NCBI RefSeq assembly: GCF_034479615.1 | Contig: NZ_CP140255.1 | Location: forward strand, 2,232,001 to 2,296,000 | DNA: 64,000 nt | Source of the DNA: Vreelandella neptunia | GTDB lineage: Bacteria > Pseudomonadota > Gammaproteobacteria > Pseudomonadales > Halomonadaceae | Reading direction: 5' to 3' | In this document: positions 48,064-56,005 of the stretch, piece after piece | Numbering within the stretch: position 1 is the first letter of the stretch | How the letters are laid out: each line of letters starts with the position of its first letter | The notes under the pieces: model-generated | What the model was told of the DNA's origin: nothing | Database searches by the model: none | Seen by the model: the letters and a program-made list of their open reading frames with translations, nothing else | Program-made: the position numbers and the translations under genes

Positions 48064-48067
48064 CTAG
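48064..48067. repeat. IS target-site duplication, right copy (CTAG)
   Basis: CTAG directly after the right inverted repeat is identical to the four bases before the left end. Confidence 0.85.
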
Positions 48068-48088
48068 CAGGGCCTGCTAAGCGTTTGA

Positions 48089-48117
48089 TGCCGTCGACCG
48101 TTATAGCGTCGACGGCA
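48089..48117. terminator. Hairpin between mtn (now displaced by the IS) and pyrC
   Basis: A perfect 10-bp stem, TGCCGTCGAC with GTCGACGGCA, surrounds a 9-nt loop. Before the IS arrived it would have lain about 25 nt after the mtn stop and served both convergent genes. A smaller dyad (AGCAG-GGC-CTGCT) sits just before it. Neither strand has a strong T-tract. Confidence 0.6.
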
Positions 48118-48162
48118 CTTGTTAAGACCTAGCTTGTTAAGAACCAGCTTGTTAAGAACTAA
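48118..48162. repeat. Three 15-bp tandem repeats at the pyrC stop
   Basis: Three copies of CTTGTTAAGAACYAG-like units (period 15) run across the pyrC 3' end. On the minus strand each unit contains TCT TAA CAA in the pyrC frame, giving three consecutive in-frame TAA stops spaced 15 nt apart. Confidence 0.8.
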
Positions 48163-49189
48163 CCGCCCAGCTCAGCGCCTCACCCGCCAGCAAGGGGATA
48201 ATTTTCTCTCCTTGGGCATAAGGGTAACTCTCCGGCAGCGTCCACTCGCGTCGTTCAAGCGTAATGGTATCCGGGTTGGGCAATAGGCCATAAAAACGCG
48301 GCCCGTTAAGGCTGGCGAAGGCTTCCAGCTTGTCCAAGGCATCCATTTCATCGAAGGCAGTGGCGTAAAGCTCAATGGCCGCGGGGGCGGTATAGGCACC
48401 GGCACAGCCGCAACTTGACTCTTTAGCGCCCTGGGAGTGAGGTGCACTATCGGTGCCCAAAAAGAACTTATGACTACCGCTAGTGGCCGCTTTAAGCAGC
48501 GCTTGGCGATGCTGCTCGCGCTTTAGGATGGGTAGGCAGTAGTAGTGAGGACGAATACCTCCCACCAGCATCTTATTGCGGTTAAACAACAGATGATGGG
48601 CGGTAATGGTCGCGGCTACGTTATCCGGCGCCTGGGCAACAAACTCAGCGGCTTGTTGGGTGGTGATATGCTCACACACGACTTTCAGCGCTGGATGGCG
48701 ATCCAGCAGCGGTTTTAGCACTGTTTCAATGAATACCGCTTCGCGATCAAAAATATCGATCTCAGCATGGGTGACTTCACCGTGCACCAAAAGTGGCATG
48801 CCAACCTTAGCCATCATTTCGATAGTTGCGTCGCAATGGGCCAAATCGGTCACGCCAGAGTCGGAGTTAGTCGTCGCACCCGCAGGGTAAAGCTTCACGG
48901 CGTTAACAATGCCACTTTGAGCCGCGCGTTCGATCTCTTCCGGTGGGGTTGTATCGGTGAGATAGAGCACCATCAGGGGTTCGAAGGTACTACCCACTGG
49001 CAGGGCATTGAGAATACGCTGACGATACTCAAGCGCCTGGGCCGTTGTGGTAACTGGCGGGGTAAGATTGGGCATAATGATCGCCCGCCCCATTTGCGCG
49101 GCGGTATGGCCTACTACCGCTTTGAGCGCCTCATCGTCGCGCAAGTGAAGGTGCCAATCGTCGGGGCGGGTCAATGTCACAGTGTCCAC
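48152..49189 (-). CDS. pyrC: Dihydroorotase (type II)
   Basis: PyrC cyclises carbamoyl-aspartate to dihydroorotate in pyrimidine synthesis. The binuclear zinc site begins with DDWHLHLRD; further blocks are [18 protein letters not shown] and [13 protein letters not shown], the latter with the catalytic Asp. The GTG at 49189 has AGGA 6-7 nt upstream and gives 345 residues, as in E. coli. An ATG at 49285 would add 32 unrelated residues. The C-terminus runs into a tandem repeat that triplicates the stop codon. Confidence 0.95.
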   Translation of the reverse strand: MDTVTLTRPDDWHLHLRDDEALKAVVGHTAAQMGRAIIMPNLTPPVTTTAQALEYRQRILNALPVGSTFEPLMVLYLTDTTPPEEIERAAQSGIVNAVKLYPAGATTNSDSGVTDLAHCDATIEMMAKVGMPLLVHGEVTHAEIDIFDREAVFIETVLKPLLDRHPALKVVCEHITTQQAAEFVAQAPDNVAATITAHHLLFNRNKMLVGGIRPHYYCLPILKREQHRQALLKAATSGSHKFFLGTDSAPHSQGAKESSCGCAGAYTAPAAIELYATAFDEMDALDKLEAFASLNGPRFYGLLPNPDTITLERREWTLPESYPYAQGEKIIPLLAGEALSWAVSS

Positions 49190-49415
49190 GGCAAGTCCTG
49201 TAATGATGTTAAATCGGGTAAAATACGCCGTGTACAGTATACGCAATTGCGCGATGGGATAAATCCGCTCCTCAAGCGCCCACACCCCAGCCCAAGTATC
49301 GTATTATGGCAACGCTGTTGTTAAGCCATGGTTCTTTTAAGATCAGATCTAACGGCGAGTTTTGAACAGTCGTTTATTAAAAGTTAGTTTTTTGACGCTA
49401 AGGATTTAGTTGTTT

Positions 49416-49832
49416 ATGCAGAACGTGCGCCGCTATGCGGATATTATTGCCAGCCTGGAAGGATTGATGTGGCTAAGCCTTGCTTGGTCGATTTCACTCT
49501 CCGTTCATATCGGCAGCACAGAACCCACTCTCGCTAGCTTACTGGTGATTGGGGCCCTGGTGGTTTTTTGCTGGGCCCATCGGCCACTGCGTTATTTGCT
49601 ACGCCGCTACCATATTCGCAAGCGGCGCACCGATATGTGGATCCACACCCTGGCCCTGCCGCTGCTGCTGGCCATGTTCTTCCACATCATGCTTGAAGCT
49701 TTACTGGGTAGCGCCTGGCTGCCGCCTAAAATGTTGCTGTTTAATATATTGGCATCGGCAGGCTGGACCACCTACGTCATGACCCTGCTGATAAAATTTA
49801 TCATTCATGGCTTTAAAGCCAAGACCAAATAA
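49416..49832 (+). CDS. Small multi-pass membrane protein upstream of regB, unknown function
   Basis: The 138-residue protein has about four hydrophobic helices (near residues 10-30, 38-55, 75-97 and 105-130) and a basic loop (RPLRYLLRRYHIRKRRTDMW). I recognise no family. The ATG at 49416 is used; a TTG at 49410 with AAGGA closer upstream is an equally good start. Its stop lies 7 nt before the chosen regB start, and an alternative regB ATG overlaps it, so the three genes likely form one operon. A link to redox sensing is a guess from position. Confidence 0.7.
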   Translation: MQNVRRYADIIASLEGLMWLSLAWSISLSVHIGSTEPTLASLLVIGALVVFCWAHRPLRYLLRRYHIRKRRTDMWIHTLALPLLLAMFFHIMLEALLGSAWLPPKMLLFNILASAGWTTYVMTLLIKFIIHGFKAKTK

Positions 49833-49839
49833 GCCCGAC

Positions 49840-51111
49840 ATGCAAACTGCCTTACCCCTTCCGCTTTCTACGCCCAACCGCAACCTGGTGCGGCTGACTA
49901 TTGTGCGCGGCATCACCTGGACCGGTTTTTTATTGGCCATTGTTGTCGGTGTTGAGCTGCTGGCCTTTGACTTACCGGTGACCGCCGTGGTGAGCGTGGT
50001 CATTTCCATGGGCGTACTCAATATCGCCACCTGGTGGCGGCTAGGGCGGCCACGTGCAGTGACGCATCTAGAGTATCTGCTGCATCTGCTCGCCGATATT
50101 ACCGGCTTAACGCTGCTGTTCTATTTCTCGGGCGGTTCCACCAACCCTTTTATTACTTACTACCTGGTGCCGGTCACCATCGCCGCCGCCACCCTGCCCT
50201 GGCGCCACGCCTGGATTATTGCCGCCTGCTCCATGGCGGGCTACACCTTTTTAATGTTCTCTTACTACCCCATCCCCCAGTTGGGTCACATTAATAGTGA
50301 TAGCCCTTTGAGCCTGCATATACTAGGCATGTGGCTTAACTTTGGCCTCTCTGCTGGCCTGGTGACATTTTTTATCTATAAAATGGCTCATGCCCTGCGC
50401 AGCCGTGATCAGGCACTCTCCCGCACTCGGGAAGCGGCCCTGCGCAATGAGCAGGTGTTGGCGGTCGCAACCCAGGCTGCGGGCACTGCCCACGAACTGG
50501 GCACACCACTCTCTACCATGGCAGTCCTCCTCAAAGAGATGCAGGCCGATGCCCTCCCCGATTCGACGCTTGATCAGGACATTAACTTACTGCGCCAGCA
50601 GGTAGACGTATGCAAATCACGTCTACAAAATTTGGTCTCCAACGCTGACCGGCGCCGTATGGCAGAACCCGAAGTGCTCGACGCCGAAGTGTGGTTAGCG
50701 GGTGTTGTTCAGCGCTGGTTGGTGCTTCGTCCTGATGTAAGCCATCAGTTCGATGTGGCAGAAAAACGCGGTAGGCCTTGGCTGGCCGTCGATGCCACGC
50801 TCGACCAAGCATTGACCAATTTGCTCAATAACGCCGCTGACGCCAACCCTGAGCACATTGCTATACGCTTAGACTGGCAAAGTGAGAGCGTGGTGATCGA
50901 TATTCGTGATCATGGCCCAGGTGTCGCCATGTCGATTGCCGACCAGCTGGGTGAGACGTTTATTTCAACTAAAAGCAAAGGCATGGGTATCGGTTTGTTT
51001 TTAACCCATGCCACCATCAATCGCTTTGGTGGCGGCGTAAGCCTGTATAATCATCCGGAGGGGGGTACGCTAACGGAAGTGACGCTGCCTCGCTGCGCAG
51101 CACCAAATTAA
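49840..51111 (+). CDS. regB: RegB/PrrB/RoxS-type redox sensor histidine kinase
   Basis: The 423-residue kinase has six N-terminal membrane helices with the ubiquinone-site motif GGSTNPF (residues 98-104). The H-box is TAHELGTPLSTM with phospho-His218. The redox-sensitive Cys258 lies in QQVDVCKSRL, and the ATPase domain has LNNAADAN and KGMGIGLFL. In Rhodobacter RegB, quinone state and cysteine oxidation control autophosphorylation. The partner regA lies 43 nt downstream. An ATG at 49807 would overlap the preceding gene; neither start has a strong ribosome site. Confidence 0.93.
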   Translation: MQTALPLPLSTPNRNLVRLTIVRGITWTGFLLAIVVGVELLAFDLPVTAVVSVVISMGVLNIATWWRLGRPRAVTHLEYLLHLLADITGLTLLFYFSGGSTNPFITYYLVPVTIAAATLPWRHAWIIAACSMAGYTFLMFSYYPIPQLGHINSDSPLSLHILGMWLNFGLSAGLVTFFIYKMAHALRSRDQALSRTREAALRNEQVLAVATQAAGTAHELGTPLSTMAVLLKEMQADALPDSTLDQDINLLRQQVDVCKSRLQNLVSNADRRRMAEPEVLDAEVWLAGVVQRWLVLRPDVSHQFDVAEKRGRPWLAVDATLDQALTNLLNNAADANPEHIAIRLDWQSESVVIDIRDHGPGVAMSIADQLGETFISTKSKGMGIGLFLTHATINRFGGGVSLYNHPEGGTLTEVTLPRCAAPN

Positions 51112-51154
51112 TCGCCCCCGCCCCAAGCACCGCCAGTAATGGATTGAGGACAAC

Positions 51155-51694
51155 ATGCAAACGCGAGAGCAACGCCTGCTGATCATTGATGACGATGAAA
51201 TGTTTTGTCATGTGCTGAACCGTGCGCTAACGCGCCGCGGTTACGACGTTATCGTTGCCCACGATGCCGAGCAGGCCCTAACCATGGCCGCGCAGCATTC
51301 ACCTACTATGGCGACCCTTGATTTAAAACTGGAAAACAGTTCAGGCTTAAAACTGCTTCCCGAGCTGCTTGCTACCGTCCCCCAGTGTCGCATTGTGGTG
51401 CTGACCGGCTACTCCAGCATCGCCACCGCTGTGGAGGCGATTAAACTCGGCGCAGTTAATTACCTGTGTAAACCGGTGGATGCCGACGATGTATTAACCG
51501 CGTTTGAGCGCCAGAGCGGCGACCCGGATATTGAGCTTGCTGACAATCCGCCATCGATAAACCGCATCACCTGGGAGCATATTCAGAAAGTGCTGCAGGA
51601 GCACGACGGCAATATATCCGCAACCGCACGGGCACTAGGCATGCATCGCCGCACCCTGCAGCGCAAATTACAAAAACGCCCGGTACGGCGTTAA
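51155..51694 (+). CDS. regA: RegA/PrrA/RoxR-type response regulator
   Basis: The 179-residue protein has a receiver domain (acidic pocket IDDDE at 11-15, phospho-Asp56 in TLDLKLE, conserved Lys in YLCKPV) and a Fis-type helix-turn-helix (NISATARALGMHRRTLQRKLQKR), nearly the invariant RegA DNA-binding sequence. GAGGAC precedes the ATG. It is the cognate partner of RegB and probably controls respiratory and redox genes. Confidence 0.94.
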   Translation: MQTREQRLLIIDDDEMFCHVLNRALTRRGYDVIVAHDAEQALTMAAQHSPTMATLDLKLENSSGLKLLPELLATVPQCRIVVLTGYSSIATAVEAIKLGAVNYLCKPVDADDVLTAFERQSGDPDIELADNPPSINRITWEHIQKVLQEHDGNISATARALGMHRRTLQRKLQKRPVRR

Positions 51695-51716
51695 AGCCTG
51701 CAACAAGGCACAAGCA

Positions 51717-51740
51717 CCCCGCCAACGGCCACTGGCGGGG
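51717..51740. terminator. Bidirectional hairpin between regA and bdhA
   Basis: The 8-bp stem CCCCGCCA/TGGCGGGG has an 8-nt loop and lies between two convergent genes. The plus-strand flank is AT-rich (AAACTGATTAATTAA), without a pure T-tract. Confidence 0.65.
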
Positions 51741-51753
51741 CCAAACTGATTAA

Positions 51754-52527
51754 TTAATGCGCCGTCCAGCCTAAATCGATATTAAAGCTTGAGCCAGTCA
51801 CGGCACCGGCTGCGTCGGATGCCAGGTAAGCGACTAATTGCGCCACCTCTTCAGGCTCGATCAGGCGCTTGATGGCCGCCTGTTTGAGCATGACTTTTTC
51901 GATGACTTCCTGTTCGTCCATACCGTGCAATTTGGCCTGGTCGGCGATTTGATTGTCCACGAGCGGAGTTTTTACATAGGCAGGACATACCGCATTAGCA
52001 GTGATGCCTTGTTCGCCGCCCTCTAGCGCCGCTGTCTTGGTCAAACCAATCATGCCGTGTTTGGCGCTGATGTACGCTGCCTTACCCGGTGAAGCCACCT
52101 GAGCGTGTATCGAGGCCACGTTTACGATGCGGCCCCAGCCCTTTTCACGCATATGCGGCCACGCGGCCTGTGTGAGCAAGAAAGGCGCCGTCAGCATCAG
52201 ATCCATAATCTGACGCCACTTCTCTTCGGGAAAGGTCTCAATCGACGCAACGTGCTGAATGCCAGCATTATTGACCAATATATCCACACCGCCAAAGCGC
52301 TTAACCGCATCTGCCACCGCCGCACGGCAGGCATTGGGGTCGGTTAGATCTGCTTCAAAGAAAGCAGCACCGGCTTTTTCAGCGACTGCCTTACCCGACG
52401 GATTAAAATCGACGGCAAGCACTTGATGTCCTAATTCGCAAAAGTGCTTAACCACAGCGGCGCCGATGCCGCTGCTAGTACCGGTTACCAGCGCAACTCG
52501 CGGCGTTGTAACGGCTTGGGAAGTCAT
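51754..52527 (-). CDS. bdhA: 3-hydroxybutyrate dehydrogenase
   Basis: This SDR of 257 residues oxidises (R)-3-hydroxybutyrate to acetoacetate with NAD. It has the cofactor loop TGTSSGIG, NNAG, catalytic YISAKHG, and the family C-terminus GSSFNIDLGWTAH. The VCPAYVKTPLVDNQI block is typical of BdhA. About 2-3 kb away lie the two CoA-transferase subunits that would activate acetoacetate, supporting a PHB-monomer or ketone-body route. Confidence 0.92.
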   Translation of the reverse strand: MTSQAVTTPRVALVTGTSSGIGAAVVKHFCELGHQVLAVDFNPSGKAVAEKAGAAFFEADLTDPNACRAAVADAVKRFGGVDILVNNAGIQHVASIETFPEEKWRQIMDLMLTAPFLLTQAAWPHMREKGWGRIVNVASIHAQVASPGKAAYISAKHGMIGLTKTAALEGGEQGITANAVCPAYVKTPLVDNQIADQAKLHGMDEQEVIEKVMLKQAAIKRLIEPEEVAQLVAYLASDAAGAVTGSSFNIDLGWTAH

Positions 52528-52600
52528 AGGCTATTTCCTTTTTCACTACGTGGATGGTACGCACTATCAATTTAAACAGTGTCAGTATAGCTATCCGGGT

Positions 52601-53038
52601 CTAGGCGCTGGACTCTGCTGCGGGTTGCATTAAACGCGACATCATTTGCTGCGCCAGCCTTGCGGCCTCCTGCATGCTCTCCAGCTCACCCAACTCATGC
52701 AAAATGGCGCGCTTGTAGAATTCATAGCCGCCCGGCAGGTGCTCAAAGGATAATTGGTATGCGCCTGATGGAAGTGAGAGCGTCAGGATATCCGCCAAAG
52801 GCGCAGTAAGCTGATTCCGGTCAGGCACCGCGACCAGCCAAAGCTCACAGGGCGTAATCAACGCCCCCACCATGTGCTCAGCGCCATGATGCTGAAAGCA
52901 TAGCGCATCAACCCCTAAATGCGGGTTCCAGTCACTTTTTTGTTTAATGGATGGCAAGTGCACATCTCGGTACGCCTTCGCCAGTTCAGCAAGGAAGGTG
53001 TATTCGTCAGCGGTGAGCGTTTGCATAGGCTTATTCAT
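52601..53038 (-). CDS. HybE-family protein ([NiFe]-hydrogenase chaperone-like)
   Basis: The 145-residue protein aligns in layout with HybE (PF11939): NPHLGVDALCFQ, GALITPCELWLVAVP, LSLPSGAYQLSFE and a C-terminal helix ARLAQQMMSRLM. HybE chaperones the Tat-exported hydrogenase-2 large subunit, but no hydrogenase gene is in the window. The role here may be different. The ATG at 53038 is used; the open frame extends three codons upstream to a TTG. Confidence 0.65.
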   Translation of the reverse strand: MNKPMQTLTADEYTFLAELAKAYRDVHLPSIKQKSDWNPHLGVDALCFQHHGAEHMVGALITPCELWLVAVPDRNQLTAPLADILTLSLPSGAYQLSFEHLPGGYEFYKRAILHELGELESMQEAARLAQQMMSRLMQPAAESSA

Positions 53039-53209
53039 TTTTTCCAACTGATAACCGGTATTAATGATCCGTGTAGCGAGCTGCTATTGGCGAAACGTGC
53101 TCTGCTCAGCCACAATGGGCGCTAATTTATCGTTTAGCCAACGGCTATTTAACCTTCAGTTACTAACTACCTGGTAACTTACTCTGCTTATCGTAATGGA
53201 GCGCCCTCT

Positions 53210-53473
53210 ATGTTTGTGGTTATTTTTGGTCGGATGTCATGTCCCTTCTGTGTGCGCGCAAAACAGCTTGCCGAGCACTTGGAAAAGGTCGGTAAAATTG
53301 AGGGATATCGTTATGTAGACATGCCTTCCGAAGGCGTCACTAAAGAAGATATCGCCAAAACGGCAGGTAAACCCATTCACACTGTCCCGCAGGTATTTGT
53401 CGATCAAGCCCATGTGGGCGGCTTTACTGAATTTGATCAGTTTGTCCGCGACCAGCAGTTGCTTGCCGTTTAA
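53210..53473 (+). CDS. grxA: Glutaredoxin 1-type protein
   Basis: The 87-residue glutaredoxin has active site CPFC at residues 11-14, the cis-Pro block HTVPQVFVDQAHVGG, and the GrxA-specific KEDIAKTAGKP segment. It reduces disulfides with glutathione and can serve ribonucleotide reductase. GGAG precedes the ATG. Confidence 0.95.
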   Translation: MFVVIFGRMSCPFCVRAKQLAEHLEKVGKIEGYRYVDMPSEGVTKEDIAKTAGKPIHTVPQVFVDQAHVGGFTEFDQFVRDQQLLAV

Positions 53474-53577
53474 CCAGTCGTTAATACCCGTTGAACCCTT
53501 GCTTACCTCGCTTGCCTATAATAAGCAGTTATTTAATGGCTCACGCTAGGTGTGCCACTTTAGGCAAGGAGTTCACC

Positions 53578-54345
53578 ATGCAGCGTCAGGAGTTCGTTCA
53601 GCAGCTGTGGCTTGACTATGTTCATACCCATCCCGATATCGGCGCTCTCAGGCTGTGGCCGCTATCAACCGCAGCCGAGTATTTAACGCTAGTTACACTC
53701 AATTACGGCCCTTTTACCGCTGCCGCGCTTACCGGCAACTTAGCCCATATGGGCTATCGCCCGATGGGTCACTACGCCATGGCCGATAAAGGACTGTTAG
53801 TGCAACTGCTCGCCCCGAGCGACGGCAGCAGTTGGCTAGTGCTAGCAGAATTGCAAATAGGCACACTGTCCAAGGCGCCACGAGAAGCCATTGAAGGGTT
53901 AGTGCAACAGTCCCATCCTCAGGATTGCAAAGGCCATAATTTACTCTGCCGCGGTCGCCCTTGGCCGATGCCTAGCTGGGCGCTCTATCAGCAGCTACAG
54001 CAAGCGCACCCCTTGGCTGCCTGGATAGCGGTGATGGGCCCACGCTTGCACCACGCTGGCTTTGATTGCGGTCAGCTTGGTGAGCCTTTGACAGTTTTGG
54101 ATCAACGCCTCACCGAGGTGGGGATGCCAAGTCTGCAAGGACAACAAAACGGCGTCTTCACGGTGTCTTCGCTGTTGGATCATCGCTTCTATCCCACCAC
54201 GCCGCAAAAAACTGTTTTCGCCGAAGGCGATGAGCATCGCCTCTGTTTAGGCGGTCTGGCGTTAGTCCAAAAGCACGTTGAGGATAACCACGAGCGTATT
54301 GCCGATGTACTACTGCCCCACCATACACGTTGTGAAATGGCATAA
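53578..54345 (+). CDS. Diverged DUF1338 (VOC-fold) protein with metal ligands replaced
   Basis: The 255-residue protein follows short DUF1338 proteins along its length: QQLWLDYVHTHP at the N-terminus, MGYRPMGHYAMADKGLLVQ, and LVLAELQIGTLS. DUF1338 enzymes include the 2-oxoadipate dioxygenase/decarboxylase HglS. The usual NDHIAFRTF segment is AEYLTLVTL here and the NHFTV segment is AWIAVM, so the expected metal-binding histidines are absent. The start at 53578 has AAGGAG 7 nt upstream. Family assignment is from memory of the pattern, and catalysis is doubtful. Confidence 0.5.
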   Translation: MQRQEFVQQLWLDYVHTHPDIGALRLWPLSTAAEYLTLVTLNYGPFTAAALTGNLAHMGYRPMGHYAMADKGLLVQLLAPSDGSSWLVLAELQIGTLSKAPREAIEGLVQQSHPQDCKGHNLLCRGRPWPMPSWALYQQLQQAHPLAAWIAVMGPRLHHAGFDCGQLGEPLTVLDQRLTEVGMPSLQGQQNGVFTVSSLLDHRFYPTTPQKTVFAEGDEHRLCLGGLALVQKHVEDNHERIADVLLPHHTRCEMA

Positions 54346-54373
54346 GGCGCTAACGGCAACAGTGCTAGCGCCT
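54345..54373. terminator. Hairpin between the DUF1338 gene and scoB
   Basis: The 8-bp stem AGGCGCTA/TAGCGCCT with a 13-nt loop begins at the DUF1338 stop codon and separates convergent genes. No T-tract is present. Confidence 0.4.
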
Positions 54374-54416
54374 CAATGAGTCACCTGCTTCACCTTCTGG
54401 CTAACAGGCGAGGTGC

Positions 54417-55082
54417 TTATTCGGCATCAAACGTCATTTCAGGAACATGGTCAGGCACAATCAACTTGCCCGCCGTCTTCTCGATGATCTCCTCAACGCT
54501 TACACCCGGTGCACGCTCCTTGAGGATAAAGGCACCGTCTTTGATTTCAAGGTAAGCGAGATCCGTCAACACACGATTAATGCAGCCTGCGCCAGTTAAC
54601 GGGAGTTCGCATTTTTCCAGCAGCTTGGATTCGCCATGCTTAGAGGCGTGGGTCATGGTGCAAATGATGTTTTCGGCACCGGCAACCAGATCCATGGCCC
54701 CGCCCATTCCTTTGATCAACTTTCCAGGAATCATCCATGAAGCGATGTTGCCTTGCTGATCCACCTCAAAAGCACCCAGCACAGTAAGATCCACGTGACC
54801 GCCACGAATCATCGCAAACGATTCTGCGGAAGAAAAAATCGCCGCGCCTGGGCGAACCGTCACCGTCTCTTTACCCGCATTGATCATGTCTGCATCGAGC
54901 TCGTCCTCGGTGGGGTAGCGGCCCATCCCAAGCAGTCCGTTCTCGGATTGCAGCATGACATCGATGCCATCCGGAATGTAGTTGGCAACCAGGGTAGGAA
55001 TACCAATGCCCAAGTTGACGTAAAAACCATCTTGAAGTTCGCGGGCGACACGCTGAGCCATCTGTTCTCGTGTTAAAGCCAT
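54417..55082 (-). CDS. scoB: 3-oxoacid CoA-transferase subunit B
   Basis: The beta subunit of succinyl-CoA (or acetyl-CoA):acetoacetate CoA-transferase has 221 residues. The catalytic Glu47 lies in LQSENGLLGMG, with NLGIGIPTLV before it and MGGAMDLV after. AGGAAG lies close before the ATG. It follows scoA by 63 nt. Together with BdhA it would feed 3-hydroxybutyrate carbon into acetyl-CoA. Confidence 0.93.
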   Translation of the reverse strand: MALTREQMAQRVARELQDGFYVNLGIGIPTLVANYIPDGIDVMLQSENGLLGMGRYPTEDELDADMINAGKETVTVRPGAAIFSSAESFAMIRGGHVDLTVLGAFEVDQQGNIASWMIPGKLIKGMGGAMDLVAGAENIICTMTHASKHGESKLLEKCELPLTGAGCINRVLTDLAYLEIKDGAFILKERAPGVSVEEIIEKTAGKLIVPDHVPEMTFDAE

Positions 55083-55145
55083 GGTGACTTCCTCTTGTTG
55101 AATCGTTAAATGATAAGCAAGTGTTACGTTTGAAGGCGTGGCGCG

Positions 55146-55844
55146 TTAGCTGCGCACCGTGCGTTTCTCGATCCGCTTTTCAAACGTGCCCTGAATAATC
55201 CGATCCACATAAATCCCCGGGGTATGGATCTGGCTAGGCTCAAGCTCACCCGGCTCAACGATTTCTTCAACTTCCACCACGGTGATTTTCCCCGCCGTGG
55301 CAGCCATGGGGTTAAAGTTTTGCGCCGTATGGCGATACATCACGTTGCCATAGCGATCTGCCTTCCAGCCTTTCACAATGGCAAAATCACCGACGATAGC
55401 TTCTTCCAAAATACAGTGACGGCCATTAAACTCGCGAACCTCTTTACCCTCACCAATCGGCGTGCCGTAGCCAGTCGCCGTATAGAAAGCGGGAATGCCA
55501 GCGCCGCCTGCGCGCATTTTTTCCGCCAATGTGCCTTGGGGCGTTAACACTACCTCAATCTCATCGTTAAGCATTTGCTTCTCGAACAAGGCATTTTCGC
55601 CTACGTAAGAGGCTAGAATTTTACTGATTTGGCGGTCTTCAAGCAGGATCCCCAGACCAAAACCGTCCACGCCACAGTTATTGGAAACCACGGTGAGGTC
55701 ATTGACGCCGCGGCGCTTGATTTCGGCAATCAGGTTTTCGGGAATACCGCAGAGCCCGAAGCCACCGGCAATGACGGTCATGCCGCTCTCGATGCCTTCC
55801 ATTGCCTCTTCGTAGGAAGCTACCCGCTTATCGAATCCTGCCAT
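55146..55844 (-). CDS. scoA: 3-oxoacid CoA-transferase subunit A
   Basis: The 232-residue alpha subunit begins [23 protein letters not shown], has the CoA-binding [13 protein letters not shown] loop, and ends with the [10 protein letters not shown] block. It is first in a two-gene operon with scoB and lies divergent from a LysR regulator that probably controls it. Confidence 0.93.
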   Translation of the reverse strand: MAGFDKRVASYEEAMEGIESGMTVIAGGFGLCGIPENLIAEIKRRGVNDLTVVSNNCGVDGFGLGILLEDRQISKILASYVGENALFEKQMLNDEIEVVLTPQGTLAEKMRAGGAGIPAFYTATGYGTPIGEGKEVREFNGRHCILEEAIVGDFAIVKGWKADRYGNVMYRHTAQNFNPMAATAGKITVVEVEEIVEPGELEPSQIHTPGIYVDRIIQGTFEKRIEKRTVRS

Positions 55845-55875
55845 TGTTGTGCCTCACATTGTTGTTGATCAGTAT

Positions 55876-55923
55876 TATCGTAGATGAGTATTGTCAAAAA
55901 TTCGCGCATTGAAGCTTACGATA
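55876..55923. promoter_or_regulatory. Spaced inverted repeat in the scoA/LysR divergent promoter region
   Basis: TATCGTA (55876-55882) and TACGATA (55917-55923) form perfect 7-nt arms 34 nt apart, between scoA and the divergent LysR gene. LysR proteins bind dyads and tetramerise over about 50 bp, so this is a candidate site. The sequence is AT-rich and chance is possible. Confidence 0.35.
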
Positions 55924-56005
55924 GTGCCAGTGTTGTGCGAGATGATATATTTGTTAAGTTTGTTTTTCTTATTAATTTATTTTTAAAACTTATAAAAGGT
56001 GTTTT

